From Mycobacterium sp. MFM001 (GTDB lineage: Bacteria; Actinomycetota; Actinomycetes; Mycobacteriales; Mycobacteriaceae), in contig NZ_BFAB01000012.1 of assembly GCF_003402475.1 (NCBI RefSeq), positions 62,001 through 126,000 on the forward strand: DNA of 64,000 nucleotides. The letters run 5' to 3'. The position numbers and the translations under genes were made by a program. Below are positions 1 to 8,696 of the stretch, piece after piece; position 1 is the first letter of the stretch, and each line of letters begins with the position of its first letter. Below the pieces are notes generated by a model that had not been told where the DNA came from, did not search any database, and saw only the letters and a program-made list of their open reading frames with translations.

Positions 1-529
1 TCTTCACCAGCGTCTCGTTGGACGGCGCGCAGTCCAGGTTGGACCACAGCCGCTTGTTGTCCAGCGAATACACGTAGGCGGCCAGCACCGCGGCACCGAC
101 GTCGCGTTTGCAGGCCACCAGCCCGATGTTCGTGACGACCATCGTGAACTTCGGTTGGTCACCGATCACGTATTGCGGCGCGTTGGTCAGGCCCTTGACG
201 GCCAGTGTCGAGTCGGGGCAGTCGTCGCCCTCCTTGAGCACCGGCGGCGGTTGCACGGCCGCGGTCGGCGTCTCGGACGGACCCGGGTTCTGCCCGGCCG
301 GCGGCGTGACCGGCGTCTCGACCTGGGGCTGCTGAATCGGGGACTTCGCGGGGGTTGCGGCAGTGGGCTTGTCGCTGGTCTTCGCGCCCGCGCTGCTGCT
401 CATGATCGCGACGATGGTGGCGACCACGATTCCGATCACGACGACCGCGATGCCCAGCGCTAGCCCCCTGCGCCGCCAGTAGATCTCCGGCGGCAATGGG
501 CCCTGCGGTTCCAGATCCAGCACATTCAC
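1..529 (-). CDS. Rv3587c-like membrane-anchored secreted protein (3' part outside window)
   Basis: The reading frame is open from a GTG at 529 to the window edge, about 176 codons without a stop. The N-terminus carries a YWRRRG motif and then one hydrophobic segment (about residues 22-43). A Pro/Thr-rich linker follows, then an extracytoplasmic domain with two Cys (CPDST and ACKRDVG). This layout matches the mycobacterial family of Rv3587c, a conserved membrane protein of unknown function. A second GTG at 523 is an alternative start. It lies 14 nt downstream of the mmpL stop, so co-transcription with mmpL is likely, whereas in M. tuberculosis the gene sits next to the carbonic anhydrase gene. 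No function is assigned. Confidence 0.8.
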   Translation of the reverse strand, partial: MNVLDLEPQGPLPPEIYWRRRGLALGIAVVVIGIVVATIVAIMSSSAGAKTSDKPTAATPAKSPIQQPQVETPVTPPAGQNPGPSETPTAAVQPPPVLKEGDDCPDSTLAVKGLTNAPQYVIGDQPKFTMVVTNIGLVACKRDVGAAVLAAYVYSLDNKRLWSNLDCAPSNETLVK

Positions 530-543
530 ACCGTAAGCCCAGG

Positions 544-3387
544 TCACACTGACACGAGCGACCGTTCTCGGCGTGTCGCGAGGCTGGTCCGCCGGACGGT
601 GACCCGGCGGGGCCACCAAAACCACCGATTCAGCAGCGCCACCAGCGAGGGAAGCAGCAACGTGCGGACGATCAACGTGTCCAGCAAAAGCCCGACGCCG
701 ACGGTCAACCCGGTCTGCGCGACGGGCTGCACCGTGCTCGCCATCAGGGCGAACATCGTGATCCCGAAGACGACGCCGGCCGTGGTCACCACCCCGCCCG
801 TGCCGGCGAAGGCACGCACGATGCCGGTCCCGATGCCGGCGCGGACCTCCTCGCGGATCCGCATCGCCAGCAGCAGGTTGTAGTCGGCGCCGACGGCCAC
901 CAGCGCGATGAACGCGATCGGCGCGACGGCCCAGTGCATTTCCTGGCCCAGCAGGTGCCGGCACACCAGGCCGCTGACGGCCAGCGCCGAGGCGTACGAG
1001 ACGATGACGGTCCCCATCACCGCCGCTGCCGCCACCGGGCTGCGCAGCATCACCGCGACGATCAGAAAGATCAACGCCAGGGTCGCGACCACCAGCAACC
1101 GAAAGTCGTGGGCGACGAAGACCTGCAGATCGCTGGTCACCGGGCCAACCCCGGCCAGGTCCACCTCGGTGGGCGTCAGTGTGCCTTCCTTGGTCGCTTC
1201 GGCCACCGCGGTCCGGACCTGTTCGGCCCGCCGGGCGCCGTCGGCTCCCCATTCGTTGCGGTCGCCGTAGACCAGCAGGTAGGTTGCGCGCCCGTCGGCA
1301 GACATCAAGTCTTTCAACACTTCTCGGTATCTCGGGTCGGACAGCGCGCGCGAGGGCAGGTAGAAGCCGCCCGCGGCGCTGCTGCGGAAACCAGCGTCCA
1401 GCTCACGCAGGTAGTCGGTGAGCTCACGCACTTGCGGGCCGAACGAGCCCATGGTGTCCCGCAGCTCGCCGGTGGCCGCCCGGGCCTGGCCGAGCACGTC
1501 GCGCATCGACTGCAAGGTCCGCGGCAACCCGGCCAAACCCGCCGTCGCCGCGCCGGAGCCGGCCGTCAATTTGACTGCTCCGCTGGATAATTCGCCGGAA
1601 CTGCGGACCACGGCGTCCACGGGTTCGACGACACGCGCCACCACCGAGCAAATCGGATTGGCAGGGCAGTCGGCGGTGTTGGTGACGAATCCGCGCAACG
1701 GGTCCAGGTACTCCGACACGGTGCTGACGCTGGTGTGCAGACCGTCCATGCCGGCACGCATATCCTCGGCGCCCGAACTGATTTCGCCCAGGCCGGCGGC
1801 GCTGCCGGCCATACCCCGGCCCAGCTGGTCCACCGTCGCGGTCATCCGCGACAACATCGCGTCCAGGTCACCCACCCGCTGCAGACGCTGCACCAGCGAA
1901 TCGATCCCGGCGCCGAATCGCTCACCGACCAGGCCCGCCTGATGACTCAGGGTCGCCTCGTCGGGCACGGTGCCGGCCGGCCGGCTGGCCGACTGCACCA
2001 TCCGCACACCCGGTATCGCCATGATCTGGCGGCTGATCCGCTCGACGGCGATAAGGCCCGCGGGGTTGCGCAGGTCGTGGTCGGCGCCGACGGTCACCAC
2101 GTCGGGAAACAACTGGTTCGCCGGGAAGTGCTGGCTTGCCGCCTGATAACCACGACTGGAGTCGGCGTTGGCCGGGGTGGCCGCGGGCTCGTTCCAGCCG
2201 GGCCTTAACCCGGCCACCGGCAACGCCAGGACAAGTACGACCATGCCGCTGGCAACCAAGACCGGTCCCGGCCAGCGCGCAACGATCACGCCGATCCGTC
2301 GCCAGCGGCGCGCGATGGTCGACGGTCGGGGTTCCAGCAGGCCTCGACGCCCGGCCAGGCTGATCAACGCCGGGGTCAGGGTCAGAGCCGCGACCATCCC
2401 GGCTAAAATGCCTATCGCACAAGGTATTCCGACGCTGCGGAACATGCCGACTTTGGCCAGGTTCAGGCAGGCCAATGCGACTGCCATCGTGAGCGCGGAC
2501 CCCACGACAACCGGCGCGACACCGCGGTACGCCTGCTCCAGCGCACTCGCCCAACCGATTCCGCGTCTGCGGCCCTCGTGGTAGCGGCCGATCATGAAGA
2601 TCGCGTAATCGGTTCCGGCGCCAAGCAGCATCGCCGCAATCAGCGCCACCGAGAACAATGACACCTCGACGGCGCCGTGCTGTCCCAATACCGCCACCAA
2701 AGGGCGCGCCACGGCCAGGGCCAGGCCCACCGTGATCAGCGGAACGGCGGCAGCAATCGGCGAGCGGTAGACGATCAGCAGCAAGGCCAGGATCACCGCG
2801 ATCGTGGCGACGGTGATCAGCAGCATCTGCCGGTCGATGGCGGCGAACTCGTCGGAGATGGTGGCGCCCGGCCCGGTGACGTAGACATGTAGACCTTCGG
2901 GCGGCGCCAGCCGGGACACTGTGTGGCGCACCGCGTCAACTGCGTCGGCGGCCACCGAGGTGCCCAGCATCCCCGACAGCCGCAGCATCACATTCGCCGC
3001 ATGCCGGTCATGGCTCAACGCGGCCGATTCGGTGAGCGGCAGCGCCCACAAATCAGTGACGGCGTTGACGTGCGCGGTGTCGGACCGCAGCGCTGCCATC
3101 AGCGCGTCATAGTAGCGGCGGTCGGCCGGCTGCAATGGCTGATTACGCTCCAGCACGACGTAATTGATGTTGTTGCTGGGAACGATGCCGAACCGCTCGG
3201 CCGCCCGCGTGGCCGCGGTTTGACTCGCCGCAGACGCCGGCATGAACGATCGGGAGTGCGACGCGACGACCCGCTCCAATTGCGGCACCAATACATTGGC
3301 CAGACCGGCTACGACGACCCAGCAGACCACGATGAGAACCGCGTGGCGGCTGGTGAAACGCGCGGCGCGGCCGGGCAGTTCACGCAA
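544..3387 (-). CDS. MmpL-family RND transporter
   Basis: This is a 947-aa protein of RND/MMPL type. It has an N-terminal transmembrane helix, a large periplasmic loop, a first helix bundle (about residues 190-345) with the GTDYAIF signature, a second long loop with coiled-coil-like repeats (about 440-690), and a second bundle (about 750-920) with GADYNLLL. The Asp-Tyr pairs in both bundles are the proton-relay residues expected in MmpL proteins. These proteins export lipids or siderophores; the substrate here is unknown. No MmpS partner is adjacent. The start is TTG at 3387, with GAGGAG about 8 nt upstream. The gene overlaps the small upstream gene by 8 nt, so translation is probably coupled. 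Confidence 0.9.
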   Translation of the reverse strand: MRELPGRAARFTSRHAVLIVVCWVVVAGLANVLVPQLERVVASHSRSFMPASAASQTAATRAAERFGIVPSNNINYVVLERNQPLQPADRRYYDALMAALRSDTAHVNAVTDLWALPLTESAALSHDRHAANVMLRLSGMLGTSVAADAVDAVRHTVSRLAPPEGLHVYVTGPGATISDEFAAIDRQMLLITVATIAVILALLLIVYRSPIAAAVPLITVGLALAVARPLVAVLGQHGAVEVSLFSVALIAAMLLGAGTDYAIFMIGRYHEGRRRGIGWASALEQAYRGVAPVVVGSALTMAVALACLNLAKVGMFRSVGIPCAIGILAGMVAALTLTPALISLAGRRGLLEPRPSTIARRWRRIGVIVARWPGPVLVASGMVVLVLALPVAGLRPGWNEPAATPANADSSRGYQAASQHFPANQLFPDVVTVGADHDLRNPAGLIAVERISRQIMAIPGVRMVQSASRPAGTVPDEATLSHQAGLVGERFGAGIDSLVQRLQRVGDLDAMLSRMTATVDQLGRGMAGSAAGLGEISSGAEDMRAGMDGLHTSVSTVSEYLDPLRGFVTNTADCPANPICSVVARVVEPVDAVVRSSGELSSGAVKLTAGSGAATAGLAGLPRTLQSMRDVLGQARAATGELRDTMGSFGPQVRELTDYLRELDAGFRSSAAGGFYLPSRALSDPRYREVLKDLMSADGRATYLLVYGDRNEWGADGARRAEQVRTAVAEATKEGTLTPTEVDLAGVGPVTSDLQVFVAHDFRLLVVATLALIFLIVAVMLRSPVAAAAVMGTVIVSYASALAVSGLVCRHLLGQEMHWAVAPIAFIALVAVGADYNLLLAMRIREEVRAGIGTGIVRAFAGTGGVVTTAGVVFGITMFALMASTVQPVAQTGLTVGVGLLLDTLIVRTLLLPSLVALLNRWFWWPRRVTVRRTSLATRRERSLVSV

Positions 3388-3706
3388 CGGTCTGCTCCTC
3401 GCGCTGCACGGACCGCAGCCGCCGCGACCGGTGTGCGGCCGCGTCCAGCAGTGCCCGAAGTCCCGGCTCGGCGGCAGCGACCTCGGCGCGGGCCTCCTCC
3501 ACCGAGATGTCGCTGTCCAGCCGTGCGGTCACCGCCGTCATCCAGCGCTGCTGCAATGCCAGCAAAAGGCCCTCCTCGCCGCCGAAAAGCCGCTCGACGT
3601 CGGGCAGGCTGCCATTGAAATGCAATGCAGCATCCGGATTTTCGGCAGCCCGGTCGATCAGTTCAGCCATGAATGCCATTCGCTCGTGCAGTTGTGTCCA
3701 CGTCAC
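3380..3706 (-). CDS. small conserved hypothetical upstream of mmpL
   Basis: This 108-aa soluble, charged and largely helical protein has no signal peptide and no recognised motif. It begins at GTG 3706, which lies exactly 7 nt after a TAGCGT hexamer, so the mRNA is probably leaderless and this GTG is the true start. Its stop overlaps the start of mmpL by 8 nt, making it the first gene of the mmpL operon. MmpL genes often have an MmpS partner, but this protein lacks the MmpS membrane anchor. It could be a helix-turn-helix-free accessory or a regulator; nothing in the sequence decides. Confidence 0.65.
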   Translation of the reverse strand: MTWTQLHERMAFMAELIDRAAENPDAALHFNGSLPDVERLFGGEEGLLLALQQRWMTAVTARLDSDISVEEARAEVAAAEPGLRALLDAAAHRSRRLRSVQREEQTVA

Positions 3707-3713
3707 GAAAGTG

Positions 3714-3719
3714 ACGCTA
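3714..3719 (-). promoter_or_regulatory. -10 element, leaderless start of 3706 gene
   Basis: TAGCGT reads on the minus strand and is followed by 7 nt and then the GTG at 3706. This is the spacing of leaderless mycobacterial promoters (TANNNT, 6-7 nt to the first base of the start codon). The intergenic space between this and the opposite kinase gene is 133 nt. Confidence 0.55.
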
Positions 3720-3827
3720 GGGAAACACCCGGCGCCCGTCGTCGTGCCAGGGTTCGGTTTTCGGGCTCCTACTACGGTCGGATTCGAACTCCGTCCGCAG
3801 CATGATGTGCGGCCCCGCTAACCCTTC

Positions 3828-3833
3828 TACGAT
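3828..3833 (+). promoter_or_regulatory. -10 element, leaderless start of histidine kinase
   Basis: TACGAT is followed by 6 nt and then ATG 3840. The spacing predicts that transcription starts at the A of the start codon. Confidence 0.55.
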
Positions 3834-3839
3834 GGGCCG

Positions 3840-5042
3840 ATGAGGCGCGTGATCGATTTCGTGTGCGATCGGATGCGGCAACGCGGCGACCTGATACCGC
3901 CTGGGTACTCCTGGAACTTCGTACTCGTGGTCGACACCACCATGGTGCTGTTCCTGATCGCGTCGGCGCTGCAGCGCAGCCGCGCCGACCTGCCCGCCGC
4001 CGGCATTGCCGCGCTACTGGCGCTGGCGCCGTTGCTGCTGTTCTTTTTGGCCGGAATCAGATTTCTGCCAGGCCTGGTCTGGGCCGCCTCATATGCAGCG
4101 ACGGCCATCCTGCTCTTCGCGACCTCGACACCGGTCCACGGCGACGTGGCGCCGGTAGTTCTGGTGGTGGCCCTGGGATGTACCACCGCACTGGCGCCAG
4201 TGCTTTCCGGGACATTTGCCCTCGGATCGGCGGCGGCGCTGCTGGTGGTAGCAGCCGGGATGCACCGGCTTGACGAGCTCGCGTTGTATCTCGGCATGGT
4301 CGCAATGGGCTGGCTGATGGGGATTCTGACACGAATCCAGGCGCAGTTGATCGTAAAACAACAGGAGATGCAGGCGGACCTGGCTGAGCACGCCGTTGCC
4401 GACGAGCGGCGCCGTATCGCCCGCGAGGTGCACGACGTCATCGCGCATTCCCTTTCCGTCACAATGCTTCACGTGACGGGGGCGCGGCACGCGCTACAGC
4501 AAGACCGCGACATCGACGACGCGGTCGATGCGCTGACCGATGCCGAGCGGCTGGGCCGTCAGGCGATGGCCGATATCCGGCGTACGGTCGGTCTGCTCGA
4601 TGCCGGTCCGGCCAAGATGGCCCCCGAACCTGGAATCGACGACATCCCTGATCTGGTCGACGATTTCGTCCAGGCCGGGCTGCCGGTCACGCTGCGCAGT
4701 GAGGGCGATACGAACCGGGTATCGGCGGCGGTCGGGTTGGCGCTCTACCGGATCACCCAGGAGTCGCTGGCCAACATCGCCAAACATGCACCAGGATCGA
4801 AAGCGACTGTACAGCTGGCTATTTCGCCATCTGCCACGGCGCTGTCGGTGGTCAACGCCATACCGGTGGCGGTGGGCGGCGCGCTGGCAACGCAAGGCGG
4901 TCGCGGGCTCGCCGGCATGCGCCAACGGGTGGAGCTGCTCGGCGGCGTGATCGACACCGGACCGTCCGGTAACGCGTGGTCGGTGCGCGCCGAGATCCCG
5001 TTGACTGACCCGAGTCCGCGCACCCGACGGTGCCCACTCTGA
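3840..5042 (+). CDS. NarL/DegS-type sensor histidine kinase
   Basis: This 400-aa sensor kinase has about five to six N-terminal transmembrane helices (residues about 28-165) with almost no external loop, then a short coiled coil. The HisKA_3 dimerisation box contains AREVHDVIAHSLS with phospho-acceptor His198. The HATPase domain shows an N box (ITQESLANIAKHA) and a G box (GRGLAGM). Such kinases often sense membrane or cell-envelope conditions through the helices themselves. The stop lies one base before the response regulator ATG, so the two form one operon. The divergent MmpL operon is a natural candidate target, but that is inference. Confidence 0.9.
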   Translation: MRRVIDFVCDRMRQRGDLIPPGYSWNFVLVVDTTMVLFLIASALQRSRADLPAAGIAALLALAPLLLFFLAGIRFLPGLVWAASYAATAILLFATSTPVHGDVAPVVLVVALGCTTALAPVLSGTFALGSAAALLVVAAGMHRLDELALYLGMVAMGWLMGILTRIQAQLIVKQQEMQADLAEHAVADERRRIAREVHDVIAHSLSVTMLHVTGARHALQQDRDIDDAVDALTDAERLGRQAMADIRRTVGLLDAGPAKMAPEPGIDDIPDLVDDFVQAGLPVTLRSEGDTNRVSAAVGLALYRITQESLANIAKHAPGSKATVQLAISPSATALSVVNAIPVAVGGALATQGGRGLAGMRQRVELLGGVIDTGPSGNAWSVRAEIPLTDPSPRTRRCPL

Positions 5043-5043
5043 C

Positions 5044-5709
5044 ATGGACAACAACGAGATTTCCGTGTTGCTGGTCGACGACCAGGATCTGGTCCGCTCC
5101 GGCCTGCGGCGGATTCTGCGGCGCAAGGACGGATTCGTCATCGTCGCCGAATGCGCTGACGGCGAAGAGGTTCCGGACGCCGTGGCCGAGCATCGTCCGG
5201 ACGTGGTGGTGATGGACCTACGGATGAAGCGGGTCGACGGCATCGAGGCCACCCGCAGGCTCGCCGCACCGGGTTCGCCGCCGGTGCTGGCGCTGACCAC
5301 CTTCAACGACGACGAGCTACTGTCCGGCGCGCTGCGGGCCGGCGCATCCGGATTCGTGCTCAAGGATTCCTCGGCCGAGGAGCTGATCCGCGCGGTGCGG
5401 GCCGTCGCGCAGGGCGACAGCTATCTCGACCCGGCCGTCACCGCGCGCGTGCTCTCCACCTATCGCCGGGTCGCCGGCGAACACCGACCGGATGTCGTCG
5501 CCGAACTGACCGCACGTGAGCGCGACGTGCTGCGGCTGATCGGAGCCGGCCGGTCCAACGCCGAAATCGCCTGCGAGCTCTGCATTTCCGAGCTGACGGT
5601 GAAAAGCCACATCGGCCGCATCTTCGTCAAGCTCAATCTGCGCGACCGCGCGGCGGCCATCGTCTACGCCTACGACCACGGCGTCGTCACTCCGCGCTAC
5701 GCGGACTAG
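5044..5709 (+). CDS. NarL/LuxR-type response regulator
   Basis: This 221-aa protein has a receiver domain with the acidic pair D12/D13, phospho-acceptor D58 (VVMDLRM) and the conserved Lys in FVLKDSS. It ends in a LuxR-type helix-turn-helix (LTARERDVLRLIGAGRSNAEIA, shown here only as family context) at about residues 155-215. It is the cognate partner of the upstream kinase. Its TAG stop shares the CTAG tetranucleotide 5706-5709 with the stop of the convergent carbonic anhydrase gene, so no terminator fits between them. Confidence 0.93.
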   Translation: MDNNEISVLLVDDQDLVRSGLRRILRRKDGFVIVAECADGEEVPDAVAEHRPDVVVMDLRMKRVDGIEATRRLAAPGSPPVLALTTFNDDELLSGALRAGASGFVLKDSSAEELIRAVRAVAQGDSYLDPAVTARVLSTYRRVAGEHRPDVVAELTARERDVLRLIGAGRSNAEIACELCISELTVKSHIGRIFVKLNLRDRAAAIVYAYDHGVVTPRYAD

Positions 5710-6329
5710 GCCTCGTCGCCGATCTCACCGATGTGGTTGCGCAGCACCGCTCGCCCGTCGGCCAGGTGATAGGTGACGCCGACGACCGCCAGGGTGCCCG
5801 CGCCGACTCGCTCGGCGATGGCCGTCGACCGGGCCATCAGCTGTGTGCCGGTCTCGACAACATGGCGCGCCTCGAACTCGTCGACCCTGCTCATGCCCTC
5901 CCGCCGGCCCAACAGGATGGACGGCGTCACCCGCTCGACCAGGTCGCGCACATAACCTCCCGGCAGCACGCCGTCGTCAAGCGCGGACAGCGTCGCTTTC
6001 ACCGCACCGCAGCTGTCGTGGCCGAGCACCACGATCAGCGGCACGTCGAGCACCGTCACCGCGAACTCGATCGAGCCCAGCACCGCGGAGTCGATCACGT
6101 GGCCCGCGGTGCGCACCACGAACATGTCGCCCAGGCCCTGGTCGAAGATGATCTCCGCGGCCACCCGGCTGTCGCCGCAGCCGAACACCACCGCGGTGGG
6201 CTTTTGCCCCTCGGCCAGTTTCGTTCGATGCTCGATGCTCTGGCTGGGATGTTCGGGCTTGCCGGCGACGAACCGCTCGTTACCCTCTTTGAGTGCCTTC
6301 CACGCGGTTATGGGATTGGTATTCGGCAT
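5706..6329 (-). CDS. canB: beta-class carbonic anhydrase
   Basis: This 207-aa enzyme interconverts CO2 and bicarbonate. The predicted zinc ligands are Cys51, Asp53, His104 and Cys107, in GCGDSR and GHDSC; Asp53 and Arg55 form the catalytic dyad of the beta class. Length and start (MPNTNP) match M. tuberculosis CanB (Rv3588c), which fixes the start at 6329 rather than at upstream codons. The ATG overlaps the mutY ATG on the other strand by two bases, so each promoter must lie inside the other gene. Residue 52 is Gly where the tuberculosis protein, as recalled, has Ala. Confidence 0.93.
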   Translation of the reverse strand: MPNTNPITAWKALKEGNERFVAGKPEHPSQSIEHRTKLAEGQKPTAVVFGCGDSRVAAEIIFDQGLGDMFVVRTAGHVIDSAVLGSIEFAVTVLDVPLIVVLGHDSCGAVKATLSALDDGVLPGGYVRDLVERVTPSILLGRREGMSRVDEFEARHVVETGTQLMARSTAIAERVGAGTLAVVGVTYHLADGRAVLRNHIGEIGDEA

Positions 6330-7230
6330 GGCGCACATTCTGCCGTACCCGCCGATGATCGTCGCGGCGGAGGACCTCCTGGACTGGTACGACGCGCAAC
6401 GCCGCGACCTGCCGTGGCGCGATCCGGGTGTCAGCCCGTGGCAGATCCTGGTCAGCGAGTTCATGCTGCAGCAGACGCCGGTGGCCCGGGTGCTGCCGGT
6501 CTGGACGGAGTGGGTGGCACGCTGGCCCACGCCATCGGCGACGGCGGCGGCCAGCCCCGCCGATGTGCTGCGCGCCTGGGGCAAGCTGGGTTATCCGCGA
6601 CGGGCCAAGCGCTTGCACGAGTGCGCCACCGTGATCGCGCGCGACTATGACGACGTGGTTCCTGACGACGTCGAGACCCTGATGACGCTGCCCGGAGTCG
6701 GCGCCTATACCGCTCGGGCGGTGGCGTGTTTCGCCTACCGCCAACCGGTGCCGGTGGTGGACACCAATGTGCGACGGGTGGTGGCCCGTGCCGTGCACGG
6801 CCGAGCCGATGCGGGCACGCCGTCGGCCCGTGATCATGCCGACGTCGTCGCACTGCTGCCGGAAAATGGCGTGGCGCACCAGTTTTCGGCGGCTCTGATG
6901 GAACTGGGCGCGACGGTGTGCACCGCCCGGGCGCCGAAATGCGGACTGTGTCCGGTTACCCGGTGCCGATGGCGGCAGGCCGGCTATCCCCCGGCCGAAG
7001 GACCGGTACGGCGCGCGCAGACCTACGCCGGCACCGACCGCCAGGTGCGCGGCCGATTGCTGGATGTGTTGCGGGACAATGCGTCTCCGGTCACCCGGGC
7101 ACAGCTGGACGTCGCCTGGCTGGCCGACACCGAGCAGCGCGACCGCGCGCTGGATTCGCTTCTCGCCGACGGCCTGGTCGCGCAGACGTCGGATGGCCGC
7201 TACGCCCTAGTCGGCGAAGAGGACCGCTAG
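6328..7230 (+). CDS. mutY: adenine DNA glycosylase MutY
   Basis: This 300-aa base-excision repair enzyme removes adenine paired with 8-oxoguanine. It has an HhH-GPD domain: SEFMLQQTPV carries the catalytic Glu, LPGVGAYTARAV is the hairpin-helix-hairpin, and VVDTNVRRV has the conserved Asp. An iron-sulphur loop follows, with C-x6-C-x2-C-x5-C spacing (CTARAPKCGLCPVTRC). Length agrees with Rv3589. ATG 6328 gives the MAHILP N-terminus seen in the family; ATG 6355 is a possible alternative that would avoid overlap with canB. The 3' end overlaps the convergent TetR gene by 24 nt. Confidence 0.92.
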   Translation: MAHILPYPPMIVAAEDLLDWYDAQRRDLPWRDPGVSPWQILVSEFMLQQTPVARVLPVWTEWVARWPTPSATAAASPADVLRAWGKLGYPRRAKRLHECATVIARDYDDVVPDDVETLMTLPGVGAYTARAVACFAYRQPVPVVDTNVRRVVARAVHGRADAGTPSARDHADVVALLPENGVAHQFSAALMELGATVCTARAPKCGLCPVTRCRWRQAGYPPAEGPVRRAQTYAGTDRQVRGRLLDVLRDNASPVTRAQLDVAWLADTEQRDRALDSLLADGLVAQTSDGRYALVGEEDR

Positions 7231-7818
7231 AGTCGCATCGATCATCGCGTTGATCCGCTTGCTCGTCGCCCCGGTCCGAGTGCGCACGGCGATAGTGATG
7301 AGCGCAGCGGTCGCAACTTCGGCAAGCGCCCGCGGCGCCGCCGTTGACGACAATTCCCCTTCCCGCTTGGCTCGCTCGAACCGCTCGCCGAACAACTCGG
7401 TGAACCCGTCGAAGGTCGATTCGGCGATCGCAGCGACACGCTCGTCACGCCTGGCTTCGGTCACCGCCGTGCCGACCAGAAAGCAGCCGCGCGGCCCGTC
7501 GTCGCCGGCAAGGTAGTACTTCCGCGCGTTCTCATACACCGCGCGCAACCCGGCGCGCAGTGGCCGCGGCTTCGCCAGCTCGCTGGCCAGCGCCGCGTGG
7601 CTGTCAGCGGCGTAGCGGGTGATCGCCGCCTGGTACAGCTCCCGCTTGTCACCGAACCCCGCATAGATGCTCGGCCGGTTCATGCCCATCGCTGCGCTCA
7701 GCTCGTCCAGCGACGTCGCACCATAGCCATTGCGCCAGAAGGTATCCCGGGCGCGCTCGAGCGCTAGGCCGGGATCGTAGCGCCGCGGCCTCCCCCGCGG
7801 TCGTCTTGCCTGTTCCAT
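7207..7818 (-). CDS. TetR/AcrR-family transcriptional regulator
   Basis: This 203-aa regulator has an N-terminal helix-turn-helix (GYGATSLDELSAAMGMNR, about residues 31-48) and a helical ligand-binding region with a GCFLVG motif typical of the YcdC/AcrR-like group. It is divergent from an alpha/beta hydrolase, with only 23 nt between the two start codons, so it very likely controls that hydrolase and itself. ATG 7818 lies 6 nt after TAGTAT, indicating a leaderless mRNA. The effector is unknown. Confidence 0.88.
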   Translation of the reverse strand: MEQARRPRGRPRRYDPGLALERARDTFWRNGYGATSLDELSAAMGMNRPSIYAGFGDKRELYQAAITRYAADSHAALASELAKPRPLRAGLRAVYENARKYYLAGDDGPRGCFLVGTAVTEARRDERVAAIAESTFDGFTELFGERFERAKREGELSSTAAPRALAEVATAALITIAVRTRTGATSKRINAMIDATLAVLFAD

Positions 7819-7824
7819 ATTTTT

Positions 7825-7834
7825 ATACTACATT
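7825..7834. promoter_or_regulatory. overlapping bidirectional -10 (TetR / hydrolase)
   Basis: The ten bases ATACTACATT hold two -10 hexamers that share the central TA: TAGTAT on the minus strand (6 nt before ATG 7818) and TACATT on the plus strand (7 nt before ATG 7842). Any repressor bound here would block both directions. A perfect GACGT-N3-ACGTC inverted repeat at 7847-7859, just inside the hydrolase gene, is a candidate TetR operator, although it could be coding coincidence. Confidence 0.55.
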
Positions 7835-7841
7835 GCACAAA

Positions 7842-8696
7842 ATGAAGACGTGTGACGTCGACGGTCGGCAGGTGCACTACATCGATACCGGCAGCGGGGA
7901 AGCGGTGCTGTTGCTGCACGGCTACCCGCAGAGCTCGTCATGCTGGCGGCATCAAATTCCCGCGCTGGCGGCGCGCTACCGCGTCATCGCGCCGGACTGG
8001 CCCGGCTTCGGCCGCTCGGAGCCGCCCGCGACGCCACCGACCTACGACGAGGAAGTCGAACGCGTCGAACGGCTCGTGTCGCGACTCGGACTGGACCGCT
8101 TCAATCTGATCGCGCACGACTACGGCGGATTTCTCGGGCTGGGCTACACGCTGCGGCACCCGGATCGGGTACTGCGGTTGGCACTGCTGAACAGCCGGGC
8201 GCACGGCGTTTTTCGGCCATGGTTCTACAACTTCTCGCTCGGACAGCGGTGGCTGGCCACGCATCGCATCGGCACAACCTTGGTGCGCCGTCTGCCGTTG
8301 CGGGCCCTCCACCACTTCGCGCTGAGCCGCTACCGCAAACTCGGCTGCTTCGACACCGGGCTCGAGGACGAATATCTCGGTTGGATGCAAACATCGGGCG
8401 GCGCACGAACATTCGTTGAGTTCTTCGCGAATTATCATGTACCGCAGGTCACTTGGCTGGCCGACGGCCTGTCGACAATCACCTGCCCTACCGCGATCAT
8501 CTGGGGCGACCGCGACGCGTACATCCCGTTTAGTACTGCGCGTGAACTCGCCGAGCGCATCCCCGGCGCAGCGCTGACCCGGCTGAGCGGCGGAGACCAC
8601 TACATCATGGAAGAGCGCCCAGACGAGGTGGCGTCGGCGCTGCTTGACCTGCTGTCCCGTCACCCCGTCAGAAACGATTCCACCGCTTCGCGATAG
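7842..8696 (+). CDS. alpha/beta hydrolase, haloalkane dehalogenase/epoxide hydrolase-like
   Basis: This 284-aa alpha/beta-hydrolase has the oxyanion motif HGYPQSS, DWPGFGRSEPP, and a nucleophile elbow AHDYGG whose nucleophile is Asp, as in epoxide hydrolases and dehalogenases. The acid lies near WGDRDAYIP and the catalytic His in GGDHYIMEE. ATG 7842 is preferred because it lies 7 nt after TACATT, and the VDGRQVHYIDTGSG N-terminus follows directly. It is divergent from, and probably repressed by, the TetR regulator. Its 3' end overlaps the convergent hydrolase gene by 37 nt. The substrate is unknown. Confidence 0.85.
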   Translation: MKTCDVDGRQVHYIDTGSGEAVLLLHGYPQSSSCWRHQIPALAARYRVIAPDWPGFGRSEPPATPPTYDEEVERVERLVSRLGLDRFNLIAHDYGGFLGLGYTLRHPDRVLRLALLNSRAHGVFRPWFYNFSLGQRWLATHRIGTTLVRRLPLRALHHFALSRYRKLGCFDTGLEDEYLGWMQTSGGARTFVEFFANYHVPQVTWLADGLSTITCPTAIIWGDRDAYIPFSTARELAERIPGAALTRLSGGDHYIMEERPDEVASALLDLLSRHPVRNDSTASR

